This document shows, in pieces, positions 45,400-62,848 of a DNA stretch of 64,000 bases. Under the pieces are notes generated by a model. The model saw only the letters and a program-made list of their open reading frames with translations, was not told where the DNA came from and searched no databases. The position numbers and the translations under genes were made by a program. The stretch is from the NCBI RefSeq assembly GCF_024679245.1, contig NC_090185.1, positions 28,828,670-28,892,669 of the forward strand, read 5' to 3'. This stretch comes from Pseudorasbora parva (Eukaryota; Chordata; Actinopteri; Cypriniformes; Gobionidae). The first letter of the stretch is position 1; each line of letters begins with the position of its first letter.

Positions 45400-46025
45400 T
45401 CTAGTAAAAAAGAAAAGAACTGCCATTCACCATTCACTGATTCCTTACTTCCTAATCTTATGTCATTTAATATCTTTTTTTCCCTTTATGTGTACATTCA
45501 GTTAAAGATAAAACAGATAAATAAACTTGTTGCTCGTGGTTGAAATCTAATTTCAGAAGAGAACAACTACACTAAACTACACTCTACCAAATAAATAGAT
45601 GGTGTCTTTGTCTTTAACCTTTAAAACATTTGCATCTTGTGCAGGACTCCTGTCAGCAGACTGTTCATTTACATATTTTACATAGTTACTATTGAAGCAC
45701 TAGAAGTTTTCCTGCATCAAGTATGTAAAGTGTAAATCACATTAAAAATATATCATTGTGAAAATTCACAACAGCAACGTGCTTGTGTATGTATATTATG
45801 ATGTGTCAAAGTCTCTTCAAGGAATAAATTCTAAAATCCCACAGGAAGATTTCTGATGGATCCATGAATGGCTTAAAATGCTAATTCTCTTCCTGGTTTT
45901 ATGAAAACAACAGAACTAGCATGCAAATATGCTCATGTCAAAAAATGGCTCTTGTATGCAGCGTCCTGAACTCTTCTCTAACTTTTCCACCTTGCATGTC
46001 AAACATACAGTAAGTTTTGTCTTAA
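45400..46025. other. Gene-free stretch
   Basis: AT-rich, nothing recognised. Confidence 0.5.
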
Positions 46026-46029
46026 AAAT

Positions 46030-46870
46030 AAAACAAATTAAAACTGCAAGCAGCGATGAAAAGGCCCTCACACCCGGGGACACCGCCAAAAGTGATCAAA
46101 CAGGAAGTTTGGGGAAGATCGGACGTTGTATGTCTGAGTTACAACAACGTCCTGTTTCGTTGTGTTAAAGGTGCACTATGTGGTATTTTTGCAGTCAAAT
46201 ATCCAAAAACCACTAGGACAGTGTTATATATTTTGTTCAGTTCTTTGTATAGTTCTTGTAATGTCCCAAATGTTTCCAACTATTTGTAAATTGTGAGAAA
46301 ATTGCTATTTTAACCAAGGAACCGAGACGTCTCAGCATAGCGTCTGAGGGAGTCGCCTGTCAATTGCGTCATATCTGCGTTACCCGGTTTTATTCTGCAG
46401 AAATGCTTTACTCTTAGCAGTGTGAACAAGTGTCACAGCATCATTTTAAACACACTCAGACGTATCTAATATGATAAACAAAGCTCTGTTACCTCATACT
46501 CATCATCGGAAAAGCGGAAATGGCGCCGGCGACTGTGTCCTGTCATAATAAAAGTCCCGCTGCTCGCGAGGCATGGGTTGCGCTTCAATTGCTCCAGCGG
46601 CCTTGCTCAGCTCCACAACACTCGGTCTTGCTCTGCTTCATACTAAAGTTAATAATCGCATCCATCAACATGATTTTCTACCCGAGTCTTATCCCCATTC
46701 TTTTCCACCGGCTGTGAAGTGAAGACCACACGTCCCAAAATTCTGACCTCAAACTTGGCATCATCAAACCACATCTTTGTTTTGAATAGAGGCCCTCTAG
46801 TGGAAGCAAAAATTACATAGTGCACCTTTAATAGCATACATTAGCACGTATTAGCCATGTGTTGCATAAT
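46030..46870. repeat. Dispersed repeat (ACTGCAAGCAGCGATGAAAAG type)
   Basis: AAACTGCAAGCAGCGATGAA with CCTCACACCCGGGGACACC and AAGTGATCAAACAGGAAG is a common fish interspersed repeat recalled from memory. It is split by a TTAA element and resumes at AGCATACATTAGCACG. Confidence 0.45.
46169..46827. mobile_element. TTAA-flanked MITE (AGGTGCACTATGT ends)
   Basis: TTAA at 46165-46168 and 46828-46831. Perfect AGGTGCACTATGT termini with further imperfect pairing. Related in style, not in sequence, to the TTAA element at 44030-44795. Confidence 0.8.
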
Positions 46871-47049
46871 TTAATGTGTTTTAGCATGTTTGACAATGGA
46901 AGGCATATTTTAATGGGTTTCAAAAATTAAAACCCATTAGATTGAATGCATGATATTTTCAGGAACAGCTTTTTTCTTATTTAATTTCTAAGTCGATACA
47001 CATTTTGAAATGTAATCAAAACAGTAGGTTTGATATAGATTACATTCAG

Positions 47050-47628
47050 CTTGCAGCAGTTCGCAGCTCAGCTCAGCGGTTCTCGAGTCAGATCGACCGT
47101 TTCTATCGGACACGTTCGATCTTTTGGATCACCAGTACAGAATTGAGAACCGTTTCTATCGGACACTTTCGATTCTAAGAACCGGTGGGCTGAGATACTG
47201 AGCATGCGTGATAGCGTCGTAACCGAACTGTTCCTCTCGGAGTGGGACAGCTGATGCTGATAATACATGAGCACGGGTGAACTGAGGATTTGTGTAAGTA
47301 TGTTATGTCAATGTAAATTTATTTAATCTGTGTAAAATATCAGTGTTTGCACGACAGTGGCTGTATTGAGTGCTGTTGCAAAACATAAATGAAAAAATGT
47401 ATCCAGATGATGATGATGTCAATAATAATTATTACTATACTAAGTTTTGATTAGAAATACTTTATATGGATGTGTTTAAATGTATTTCCATCCGTCGGGA
47501 TGATAGAAATGACGTCATTACGTAAAGACGTAAAAGAACCGGTGATCCGTTTTTTTTAACCGGACCATTGAAACTAACTGTCCCAAAGAACTGGTTCGCG
47601 GAAAAAAAACGATCTTCCCATCACTACA
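47050..47628 (-). mobile_element. hAT fragment (TAGTGATGGGAAG end)
   Basis: The minus strand begins TAGTGATGGGAAGATCG, a classic hAT terminus, and contains GAACCGG motifs. The other end is missing. Confidence 0.55.
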
Positions 47629-47639
47629 TTGCAGCCGGA

Positions 47640-48360
47640 ATTACTTCTCTCTGTTTATGTCTATGGCGAATCACACAGGGACTCCTCCGGAACGGTTCCT
47701 ACCAGACTGGCCTGAAATAGTCCCAATATAAACACTTATGATAAGTATAAATACCTATCATATAATGAGGGGTAAGGCTCAGGTGGGACTGATCAATAAA
47801 CTTATAAGCAACCAAGGACATGGAGACTAAACAAATTAAAAGAAGAAAAAAGGACAGCATGATGTGCCCTTTTATTTGAAGTTCTTGTTCTCTTGGTTTG
47901 CTGTACAGAAATAAGGGCATTACTGGACATTCTGCATTCTTATCATGCTCTTTTAGTGACAGTAAACTAAAGTCAAGACTGGGAATGACGCAGGAATGCA
48001 CAAGACACAATAGAAACATTTCACAGTTTAAATAGATCAGAGGTAACATATAAAGTTTTTCTTTGTGTATTCGTGCTGTTAACAATATTTTGTTAAACTC
48101 ACTAAACTCACTACTCTTCTCATGATATGACAACAAAAAGGAAAAAAATGCTGTTTTTATTTATTTCCTCTTTTCGGGAGAGAGCAAGTGCTGTTTTTTT
48201 TTTTTTTGTTCTATCAGCTGCATCTGACTAAATCTGAAATGCAAATTTCTCTGCAGCTCATGAATGTGGGCGACTGGGCGTCACTGGAAACTCCTGTCCT
48301 GCTTTTTCCTCTTGTGGTCTCTCAATGATAACTGAAGTCATGACAGGACGGTATATCAAG
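47640..48360. other. Gene-free stretch upstream of a candidate exon
   Basis: A 145-codon minus-strand ORF (47699-48136) has no domain and AT-driven composition, so it is not annotated. 48250-48360 may be a promoter region for the next feature. Confidence 0.4.
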
Positions 48361-48378
48361 ATTTAAAAACAGCAGGAA

Positions 48379-48810
48379 TATATAAAACATTGATCAGAGA
48401 AAATCGGGATCCAGAAGGAGTTCACAAAAGAACATTTCAATCTCATACTCATGTAAGTTAATAATGCAATTGAATAATTTTTCAAATCTTTTTTTCCCCC
48501 CACTTGCATTTAAACGCCTCGTCACTAAACCAGTGTGAATTTCCTTTCTTTGTTGATTTGTGCTGGTCTGGTTTTGGATCTGGTCGACCAGGATGGTCTT
48601 TCCTGTTATTCTAGTTGACCAAAGAAGCTATTAGCCTTATCTATATCTTATTTCAGTAATGTTTTATAATTGACATTCATAAAACGTTTATTCTTTCTTT
48701 TTTGAGTATCATGCAATGTTGTGCTGTTTTACAAATTTACAGAGAGATCATTGTTGACAGAATGACTTACAGCAGAAACAATATAGGAATTAATGGTGAA
48801 AATTCAGAAG
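48379..48810 (+). CDS. Possible 5' end of a receptor-type gene (two exons)
   Basis: TATATAAAA at about 48379 precedes a non-coding exon ending ACTCAT/GTAAGT (48452). A second exon, 48743-48810, follows the acceptor TTTACAG and contains ATG ACT TAC AGC (48762), reading MTYSRNNIGINGENSE before the donor GTCAGC. The TATA, acceptor, start and donor fit a short cytoplasmic first coding exon, as in type II C-type lectin receptors, but no downstream lectin or transmembrane exon was found within the next kilobases. Could be a truncated or relic gene. Confidence 0.3.
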
Positions 48811-48945
48811 GTCAGCAGCCAAAATTATGTCAAATATATATTGCCTCATAATTTCATGAGGATGTTGTTCACCTTTGTATGATGTTATTGAGGTGTGCAT
48901 CGATACTTTCTACTGTTTGAAAAAAAAAAATAGTGGGCTACACTT

Positions 48946-49146
48946 TATTTTAAGGTGTCATTGTTACAGTGTAATTATATATTTAAGTACTGAGTAATAT
49001 TAATGAACTACATGTACTTACTATAGGGTTAGGTTAGGATTAGGCTTTGGTTGAAGGTTAGTTGCATGTCACTTTGCATTATTTACTGTTATTACTAAAG
49101 AACATGCAACATATGTAACAAGGACACTGTAAAATAAAGTGTTACT
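48946..49146. mobile_element. Short palindromic MITE with GGTTAG-rich centre
   Basis: ACACTTTATTTTAAGGTGTC on the left and, reversed, ACACTTTATTTTACAGTGTC on the right. The centre holds GGGTTAGGTTAGGATTAGG. A frequent cyprinid repeat. Confidence 0.65.
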
Positions 49147-49149
49147 GAA

Positions 49150-50428
49150 TAGTGTTAATGATTTCTGAATTTAACAGTTTGGACAAACATGTCATACTTC
49201 TCTGGAATTGCTTAAGATGTAAGTTGCTTGTATCTGTCTGTGAAACCTAAAAAACAAGATTGTCCCCAACTTTCTGTCTATGAAAGCGTCTCGGCTGCAA
49301 AGTGATCAAGTGGGCGCTAAAGGCCGTCTCAATTTTAAAAGATATAGTTAGCTTAGAGACTGAGTCTATTATTGTCAACAAATACACAGCACAACACAGA
49401 CTCTAAAAAGTTTGCTGTTTCACATTAACAGTGGCATAAAAAATGTTAATCTGTAATTAAAGGATATATTCAAACTATAATCTCACATATATATACCCAT
49501 ATTTAATAGTCTCAAATATACTTTAGAATCACACTATTATAACAGTGTAATTTGAATTTACTTCATCTGTCGCCATGATGCCGGTGAATTGCGGAGTTTG
49601 TGCAAACATATCCACATTGCTATGGTCAGATGCTTTCTTAACTGTTGTATCCTTTCTGTCAGTCCCTTTTAATGTTGTGTCAAAACACCAACACTAGGGG
49701 TTGGATATAGAGAACAGTGAGCATTCTCTCCTTCGCTCTAGCATGGATAACTGGAGAGTTCCACTGGGTGCTTCAACAGTGATCTTTAAGATCTAATTTT
49801 CCTCATTTAAAAGAGCAAATTTCTCTAAAAGAGATTACATGACAGATTGTGTGTATTGCGTGGTGTATTGTGGGTGTGGTTGTTTCATCTCTCCCTTCAG
49901 TGTCTTCAGTGTTTGGGTCCAATGCTTTCATGGATGGGTCATTTCATTCTTGTAAGAACATGAGCATGGTCATGACGCCATTTTTGTACAAGTTAATAGA
50001 ATTCTTTAGTGTCTAAATGAAAAGTTTGTAATATACATTAATTAAAAATTCTCATTAGTATTGTAAGAAAACACTAATTTAACTGGTCAAAAACAGCTCT
50101 GTTTTCAGCAAGCCATTTCAGTGCATGTGTCTTTAATGCTAATGAGCTTTGCTCACCCCGCCCCTCAATTTGAACTGGAGTCAGACTCGGAACAAGATGA
50201 CAGCTCCAATGAAGTTTGACAATTAAGGCTTGAACAGGACGTTTCTGAATGGTTGCTTAACGTAATGTCACTTTGATCTGTCTTTATGTACTGGCAGGGT
50301 AACGTTAGCATAGTAAGTTATGAATGCTATGTGTTTACTGACGTACATGTTAGTTCATTGACAGATCGATGTTACAGCTAATGCCAATAAAAACTTTTTT
50401 TTCTGTAAATGTAGAAATCTCAGTAATC
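49150..50428. other. Gene-free stretch
   Basis: No gene recognised. AT-rich with scattered short repeats. Confidence 0.45.
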
Positions 50429-50751
50429 CGTAGTGTCAGGGCCGGCGCTCCGCACACGCACATCACGCACTGCGCGTAGGGCACCAAGTGCTTGGGGGGG
50501 CACCAAAAAATCTGGGTCGTGAAAAAATCATGACAATAGGCTACTAGTATAAATGACAAATAAAATATTTCTAAAAGCATGTTAATATACAAAAGCAATA
50601 CAAAAGTAATATAGGCCTAGACCAAATTAGTCGAGAAAAAGGTGAATCTCTGTGCCAGTCTCCCTCTGGTGCCCCCCCCTTCCCCACCTCCCAGTGGTCT
50701 GTTCGATTATGCCTCAATCAATGTCAAATTTGGCAGACACCGACCTCAGAC

Positions 50752-50836
50752 ATGGCCTCGAAAAGGCACCAAGAGTCGGGGGCGGAAAAAAGAAAAAAGA
50801 AGAGACAGCGGGATGATGCTCGCGGGTCGCTTGCAG
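50752..50836 (+). pseudogene. First exon of a TTF/ZMYM1-like hAT transposase
   Basis: MASKRHQESGAEKRKKKRQR followed by DDARGSLA and a GTAAGA donor matches the basic N-terminus of TTF-zinc-finger hAT transposases (often annotated zinc finger MYM-type protein 1-like), recalled from memory. No later exon remains in the element. Confidence 0.55.
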
Positions 50837-51674
50837 GTAAGACAATAGCCACGTTTACATGCACGTTTTTGAAGTAAAAAGTGCTGGGACAAACGCTGTT
50901 AATATGAGAGGGTGTTGCCAAGCTGTCTGTGGCATTATGCCAACATTATCTTAATAACTTCTAACGAAATAAAAAGTTTACCCCTCAGAAAAATTAACTT
51001 TCCTCTCAACATTATAACCTGGTGTGAGCGCGCCGCGGCGCGCACTCTTCAGTGGTGAAGGCGCGCGCTGTGTATCGCGTCATATAAGGACGCACACTCA
51101 AAAGTAATCGGGTCAGGTCGTTTACATGGTGAAACTTTTCGTTTGATCAGTTCATGAAAAGGTTTATCCCACCCCTCTCAAACCGATTACAATTTCATTC
51201 GGTTTGGGCATTTTTATTCCGATTGAGGTGTTTATATGGAGCATTTAAGTGGTCTGGCTGTCATCAGCATCAATGGGGACGTGGCTCAGAAACTGTCATA
51301 TGATGACCTGATAGCTGATTTTGCAGCTAGGAAATGTAGGCGTGTGCCTCTGTAGGGCCTCTGACAACTGATGGTAGTGAAAATGTTTAATATAGTTCTA
51401 TAGAATAGCAGAATGGTCTCTTTATAGAGATGTAGTCCCTCTGTTGAGTAATTTCTACTGTGCAGTTATGCATGGTTATTTGCAGTTTAAAATGTGCACT
51501 TTAAAATTCATACTTCATAAAATTCATACACTTATACTGTTATTTGCACTAAACTTTTTTTGCACTTTTAACTTTGTGTTTACATTGTTCAGTTCCAATT
51601 ATTCATTTGCAGCAGTTATTTTGGAAGTAAAGAGAACCTAACTAAGAAATTCTGAATGGTAGTTATTTCTTTGG

Positions 51675-51720
51675 TTGGTTGGTTGGTTGGTTGGGGGGTG
51701 GGGTGGGGGGGTGGGGGGGC
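51675..51720. repeat. (GGTT)n and G-rich tract
   Basis: Five GGTT units followed by interrupted G7-G8 runs, potentially G-quadruplex forming. Confidence 0.75.
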
Positions 51721-51778
51721 ACCGCCAAGCATTTGTGCTTAGGGCACCCAAATGGCTAGCACCGGCCCTGCGTAGTGT

Positions 51779-52481
51779 AATAACTGTTACAACAAGATTT
51801 TATTTTTTTCCGACATTAACAGACACCGTTATAAACCATCTACAAAATTAAGCTTAGTGTAGTGTGACCACGTTAACTTTATCACCAGCGTACACAGTTT
51901 GTAATAACACAATGACCATAATGTGTTGTTCATAAACGTGGGATTATGAATTATATTGAGAACATCATATATAGAAAGCATGATGTAATGTAAGTTAACT
52001 TACCCTGTAAACTTTAGCTGCATTCATCGTGAAGCGCGCACGCGTTTCAAACTACACTCACTTCTTCTGGAGGTGCAGCAGGAACACGAATAGTTGGTAC
52101 AGATCCTTTATTCACACTGACCCTCGGTTACAAAGCAGTCTGGTGAGAAATACTTCATAGTTCAATTCACGCAAACATTAAAGCAGTGGCAGTCTCATTC
52201 AACTCGCAGTCTCTTTTTCGCTCCCACCATGAAGTGTGTGTGCCAGCAAAAGGTTGTGTCACTAAGAGCAAGGGTTTCTGAATTCTAGGTCCAGTCCCTA
52301 AAAGGTTTCTAAAATAATTACAAAAATCATAAGTCATTTTTATGTGGTATATAGTTGCAAATCTTTAAAGAATCTAGAGTGTCCAAATATTTATGTATAA
52401 CCCATACATTTTTACATTTTGTCTATATGTATATTTAGAACAACAATAAAGGCTATTGTATTGAGTTTAACAATATTTTGT

Positions 52482-52486
<5 letters not shown>
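51779..52486. other. Gene-free stretch
   Basis: The minus strand at 52270-52050 has an AATAAAGG and an open segment before a GTGAGT donor, which could be LTR/leader debris. Not supported as a gene. Confidence 0.35.

Positions 52487-52569
<83 letters not shown>
52487..52569. repeat. (TA)n microsatellite
   Basis: About 41 TA units. Confidence 0.95.
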
Positions 52570-54033
52570 TTTACCCTGGTCCTTAAATTGCCATTAAATT
52601 AACTTAATGCTCTTCTCTGGTAGGCGAAGTTGTTCCTTCTGTGAAAGATTTAAGCTTCAAGACACAACTTTGCTTAAGTTTTGATTCCATTAGGAAGATC
52701 AGACAAGCCATCAATAGGCCAATCTGGTTAATTTTTTTAATCACTGATTTACAATAATTTAATCATTTTAATAAATCATCCATTTAATTATTGTTTATGT
52801 TTTTTCAGACTGTGTGATTAAGAATCTTTGTGATTATACATCTAATGTATCAATAATATAAGTATAACTTATACAGCATGTCTATAATAACATAAACATA
52901 TTTTTTAAAAGCCAAGTTTCTTCAGTATTGACATACAGTAATTTGAATTATAAACAAAAAGCTATTTTATTGTAATGTTTGATTGTAAAAAGTACATTAT
53001 AAATAACACAGTTAACAACACTACTAAGGTCAACCGTACATTCATTTTTATCAATAATTACAGTTTATGTAATATTGTATTTTAGATATTTGCTTGTATT
53101 TTTTCTGTAATAGCTCCACTGCTGCCCTCTGCAGGCCATTTATGATCATTTAGGGGCATATCACCACTGTGCAGTGCAAAAATGGTATATACAACATTTT
53201 TACACGTGCCAATGTATTATAAAGTGAAGGTTTGTGGACCTGCATTATCTGACAGGCTTTTGTTTTTATTATAGAAATGATCCTGTTTTTAATCATTTGG
53301 ATTGATGGAAAAAGTTTTATAGATAATAATAGAAGACAGACAACAGAAGCTCCAAGAGAAATACAAATTATTATTATTTTATTACTCTGTGATTTTATCA
53401 CATACATCGTATGTAACTGATGTTTATAGCAGGTGTTAACAGTGATTAACAATTTAATTATGGGCCACGGGGGTCGGGTGGGGTGCTATAAACCAATACA
53501 TACCTTTATAACCACCCACCCTCCTTTTTGTCAACCCCTGTGTCCCATGTCCCACCCTCCACCACACTACACCCCTCAGTCAGGACCCTTGTTGAGCATT
53601 CACAGAAATATTAACTTAAATGTGTGAAAAGTGCTTTCTATGTTTCACAGCATAGGCGAATGCTCTGATATTACATGTGTAGATCTAGATACACGAGCAT
53701 CATCCGTGATGTGTTTAAACCATAGAATACATGCATGCTGCTGTTTCCAGTTAAGAAAACAATGAGAATTGAAATACATGAATAGGCCTACTTACAAAGA
53801 TATTGACATGTGGTTTTATGGTTAAACCTCCAGGTGAGCGATTTCTGTTTGTCATTGACTGTCAAATGACCAAGTGACCAACTAGTGTGACATTTCTGGT
53901 TTTGGTTTAGCAGCTACATACAGGCTGAGGTGCTAACGTTTAGCACCTCAGTTAAGTTAACCACAGCGTGGAGCCTGCAATCATTTCTTATAATAGTTCA
54001 CTATAGAACATACATTTATAGCAATAGACACTA
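52570..54033. other. Gene-free stretch
   Basis: AT-rich intergenic sequence with no convincing gene. A short exon-like segment follows TTCTCTGGTAG at about 52623 but has no partner. Confidence 0.4.
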
Positions 54034-54411
54034 TACACTGTAAAAATATATATATTGTTGGTTTAACTTAAAAAAGTAAGTTACTTGGTTGACTTAAAAT
54101 TGTAAATTTATTAAAATTAAAAATTTTAGTTGATAAAATTAAGGAAATTGGTTTAATTAACAAAAACTCAAAATATAATTGTATTTGAACCGCATAAAAA
54201 AAAGTGATAAACCACGAACATAGCACAATTTTGCATGTTTCACTTTGTCTCTACAATTACCCAATATGCTTACAAAATCTTTTAATAATATTTGAATATT
54301 TTTTTTTTTTTTTAAACATATTCATTGTATTAACTAAATTTTTAATTTCAATGAAAGCTAAATTTTAAGACAACCAGGAAACTTATTTTTTTAATTATTT
54401 TATACAGTGTA
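54034..54411. mobile_element. MITE with TACACTGTAAAAA termini, copy 2
   Basis: TACACTGTAAAAATATATAT on the left and TTATACAGTGTA on the right. Reverse orientation relative to 37272-37603. Confidence 0.75.
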
Positions 54412-54453
54412 GAAACAGATCGAGAGGAGAAGTTCCAGTTATTTTAATGCAAA

Positions 54454-56014
54454 TGTAACGGGTATTTAGCCCGTCTGGTAGGGGAAATTTGTTAGCGCTG
54501 CCCTGGAAGACTGAACAACGAAAGGATCTTGGTCCTCGCGTTCAGTGCTTTTAGTCTCGCTATATACTAATGTATATATGTAGTGTCCTACTTTAATGAG
54601 AAGCACTCTATAGACCGACAAGGGTAGGCTTCAGTTAAAGTAATGTCACAAGGTGGCTTTCTGAAGTGAAAATATAGTTGAATATATTCCTCCCTTCCCT
54701 GGTCTATTAAAGTAGGTGAGACGCCCCTACTCCCTGACAGCTCTCAACCAAAAAGGATACACTGTAGGTAAATTCAAAAATTAAACAGTATTTATTTTCT
54801 GTGTATGTGTGTCTTCCTTGTAAGAAAGTGTGACTTTAGTGTAAATAACCACTAAATAAAGAAAAAATAATAAAAATAACAGTCTTTGAGTTCTTTCCAA
54901 AATCACTTGGGCATAAACACCTTCAATGTAAAAGTTATAAACTTTCCACTTGTACAATAATCAAACCCAAGGATACTTTAAAATAGAAAACACTTGACTT
55001 TTTGTGTACTTTTTTTTACAATGAGTTTTCACAGCTCAAATTATCCCAGTTAAACACAACAAGGGCATACACAATGAAATTTCACCATACATAGAAAACA
55101 CTTACGTGAAACGTCCCTTTAAGTACTCACAGTTCACTTTAGGTTCTGCAGTTCAACTGAACTCGCACAGCTCACTGTCCATTGGAGCAAAATACCAAAA
55201 GGGAATAACTTGGGAAAAAAACAGTCAATAGAAAAATGACTTGAGTGCGTTGTCTCGACGTAGCGTGCGTTGAAATTCACTTGAGATAGTGTAGTTGAAT
55301 CACTCAAACTCAATGAAATGCTCAAAAAAAAAACTAGAAGATGCCACAAAAAAACCAAATGAATCAAACTGAGATGAATCGATCTGAAATGTCGTTTGGA
55401 TGGCAGGGTGAAAAAAAAGTTTTAAACACGAGTCTTCTCATTACATTCCGCACCAACGCACAGCATTTCTCATCTCACGCGCAACTACACGTGCAGAACA
55501 CTCATATAACACGTGATCAGTTCAGTTGGATGCTAGTTCGTAAGACTGCTTCTCTATCAAAACGTGAATCGTGTAACACGCTCAAAAAATGTTAAACATC
55601 TCTTCAATCGTCATCAATCAAGTAACATTTGTACTTTATACACTTACGGGGCTTCATGAAGCGTTAAAGCGTCACTCCAGCAGTCCAATGCAATGCCAAG
55701 CAATGCAATCCATGGAGCAAAACGATACAAATCTTTTCCACCACGAAACGCAGGATACCGTTCACAAAATTACTTGATGCTGTCGTCCTTTATTCAACTA
55801 AAAGCCCCGATTAACTTCCGTGAAGTAACTTTATCGGACGAGGTTCTCGAACACGACTCATCAATCTCTTTGTGCGTCACTCTCATCCATCGCGCTCTGC
55901 CTGCTTCTTCTCTCGCAGCGCACTCTGACTGCCGAAAACCAGTCCACCCGTCAAAATAAAAGTCCCTGAAAAATAATCTTTTTTTCTTCTTTTTTTTATA
56001 TCTACCCCGTTACA
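54454..56014 (-). mobile_element. 3' LTR of the second Gypsy element
   Basis: 1561 bp, ends TGTAACGGG and CCCCGTTACA. Preceded on the outside by CAAA, which recurs outside the opposite LTR (61578-61581): a 4-bp target duplication. Its U3 end is nearly identical to the 5' LTR remnant. Confidence 0.85.
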
Positions 56015-56027
56015 TTTCCCCCCTGCT
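56015..56027 (-). other. Polypurine tract
   Basis: Minus-strand GCAGGGGGGAAA directly abuts TGTAACGGGG of the 3' LTR, the expected plus-strand primer position. Confidence 0.75.
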
Positions 56028-56160
56028 AAACCCTGCCACTCCATCGACATTTCCAGCAGGTTCATCTCTGAAACACAAACAACATATTAGGAAACCATCA
56101 CATTATAAATGTATAACTCCATATCCCAATATATTATAAGCTACAGGACACTCTGAATTC

Positions 56161-61577
<5,417 letters not shown>

Positions 61578-61581
61578 CAAA

Positions 61582-61719
61582 ATACAATCTTTTTTTTGAT
61601 AAATGAAAAAAACATTTACCAATAAATGAGATAATGATTAATAGTAATCTGTGTCTGCTCTGTGTACAATCCTAAAATCTGATAGTTTCACATACATTTA
61701 CTTTATTGTGATGTTAATT
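61582..61719. other. 3' flank of Ig receptor gene
   Basis: Includes AATAAA on the minus strand at 61707-61702, 13 nt beyond the stop, a fitting polyadenylation signal. Confidence 0.5.
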
Positions 61720-62848
61720 TTAGTCTTGAAGCTGATATGTAACTCGTGTCTGAAGTAGTTCAGCATTATCAATGTGTTTTCCCAGCCGTTCTGTTCTTCC
61801 AACAGCAAACCCTTAGAACAAGACAATGCATTCAGATTTAATATTAGCTGATGGTTTATATTATTCTTTCATAAATTGTAAAGAAGCCACATAACAGTCA
61901 ATAGATTAAATAATGGAAAATACATTACAATAACATCATCGGCCTCTAGAGAAGAGCATCATATTGATATTAAGTTAAAAACATTAAGTTTTTCTTAATG
62001 AAGAGTCACTCACCGATCAGCACAATGAGCAGAAGCCCGTTCATCAGACCAGATATTATGACGATAATCTGCCATTGTGTCTGATTCTGATCAATAAACT
62101 CCACCTCTGTATGATTGTGACAATCAGGTATTTTTGATGATTGAGACACTCAGATAGTAGAGTTGACTCTGTAAAGAAAGTGTCCACAGTCTGTTACTGT
62201 CGTTCTAGTCCACTAAAGCATAATGACTGTTATTTAGCAGAATTTTCTAAATCTCAATAACATTTATCTTATGTGGAATTAAGCAACCAGTTAGAGACCT
62301 GGTAATGTTTTTAATATCTTAATAACCCAAAATACTTTATATTAAATAGTCGCAGAGAACTCACCGGTGAAGTGCAGTCTGGTGCTGTTGCTGAGTTTTG
62401 GAGGTGTGCGTGAGTTCATACAGTAATAAACTCCTAATTCATCAGCAGTCACATTATTTATAACCAGATGATGTTTAAACTGCACTGAATATTTCTTTCT
62501 GAATGTTTTATTAAAGTAATAAGGTGACAGTGGTGTTGGGAATGACCGTAGAATCACTGTTGGAGGATCTGGTGTTTTCAGTAAAATCCAATAAACCTCA
62601 TTTTCATCAAGATCACAGTTTATGGTCACATTTGATCCCAGATCAGTGAGTTGATCTGACACTGCAGCTCCACAACAGATTAACACATCTATGAGATAAA
62701 AAAAAAAAACACACAAAACCCCACATATAATATCATAATAATTAAGATCACCGTGAACCTATAACATAAAACAATTAATGACAAAGCGCATATATATATA
62801 TTCATATCATGTAATAAACTCACAGAGCTGAAGCTGAATGATCCTCAT
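61720..62848 (-). CDS. Small V-type Ig membrane receptor, four exons
   Basis: Exons: 62848-62824 (MRIIQLQL), 62688-62365 (end of signal peptide plus V-type domain), 62106- or 62168-62014 (stalk and transmembrane) and 61811-61720 (tail, stop). Domain landmarks: cysteine in NVTINCDL, tryptophan in EVYWILL, second cysteine in DELGVYYCMN. Transmembrane: IIVIISGLMNGLLLIVLIG. The tail ends VTYQLQD with a tyrosine but no perfect ITIM. With the inner acceptor (ATACAG at 62107) the total is 534 nt, 177 residues, all phases consistent. The better acceptor (TTCTTTACAG at 62169) gives a 155-nt exon one base short of frame, with the loss traceable to an A5 run at 62135-62131. It belongs, from memory, to a multigene fish family of single-V-domain receptors. 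Function on leukocytes is inferred. Confidence 0.7.

Larger units (their letters stand above)
50437..51770 (+). mobile_element. hAT element with perfect 8-bp duplication
   Basis: CGTAGTGT at 50429-50436 and 51771-51778. Ends CAGGGCCGGCGCT and AGCACCGGCCCTG. A GGGGGGGCACC subterminal motif occurs near both ends. 1334 bp, internally deleted, retaining the first exon of a transposase. Confidence 0.85.

Noticed and set aside
47699..48136. 145-codon minus-strand ORF
   Set aside because: Long for chance, but hydrophobic and AT-driven with no recognisable domain, no promoter and no conserved motif.
48960..49070. GGGTTAGGTTAGG stretch considered as an interstitial telomere repeat
   Set aside because: Only a few degenerate units, located at the centre of a known palindromic MITE.
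55134..55959. Several 60-88-codon ORFs near the second Gypsy element
   Set aside because: They lie within the 3' LTR; one recurs in the 5' LTR remnant, as expected for repeated LTR sequence.
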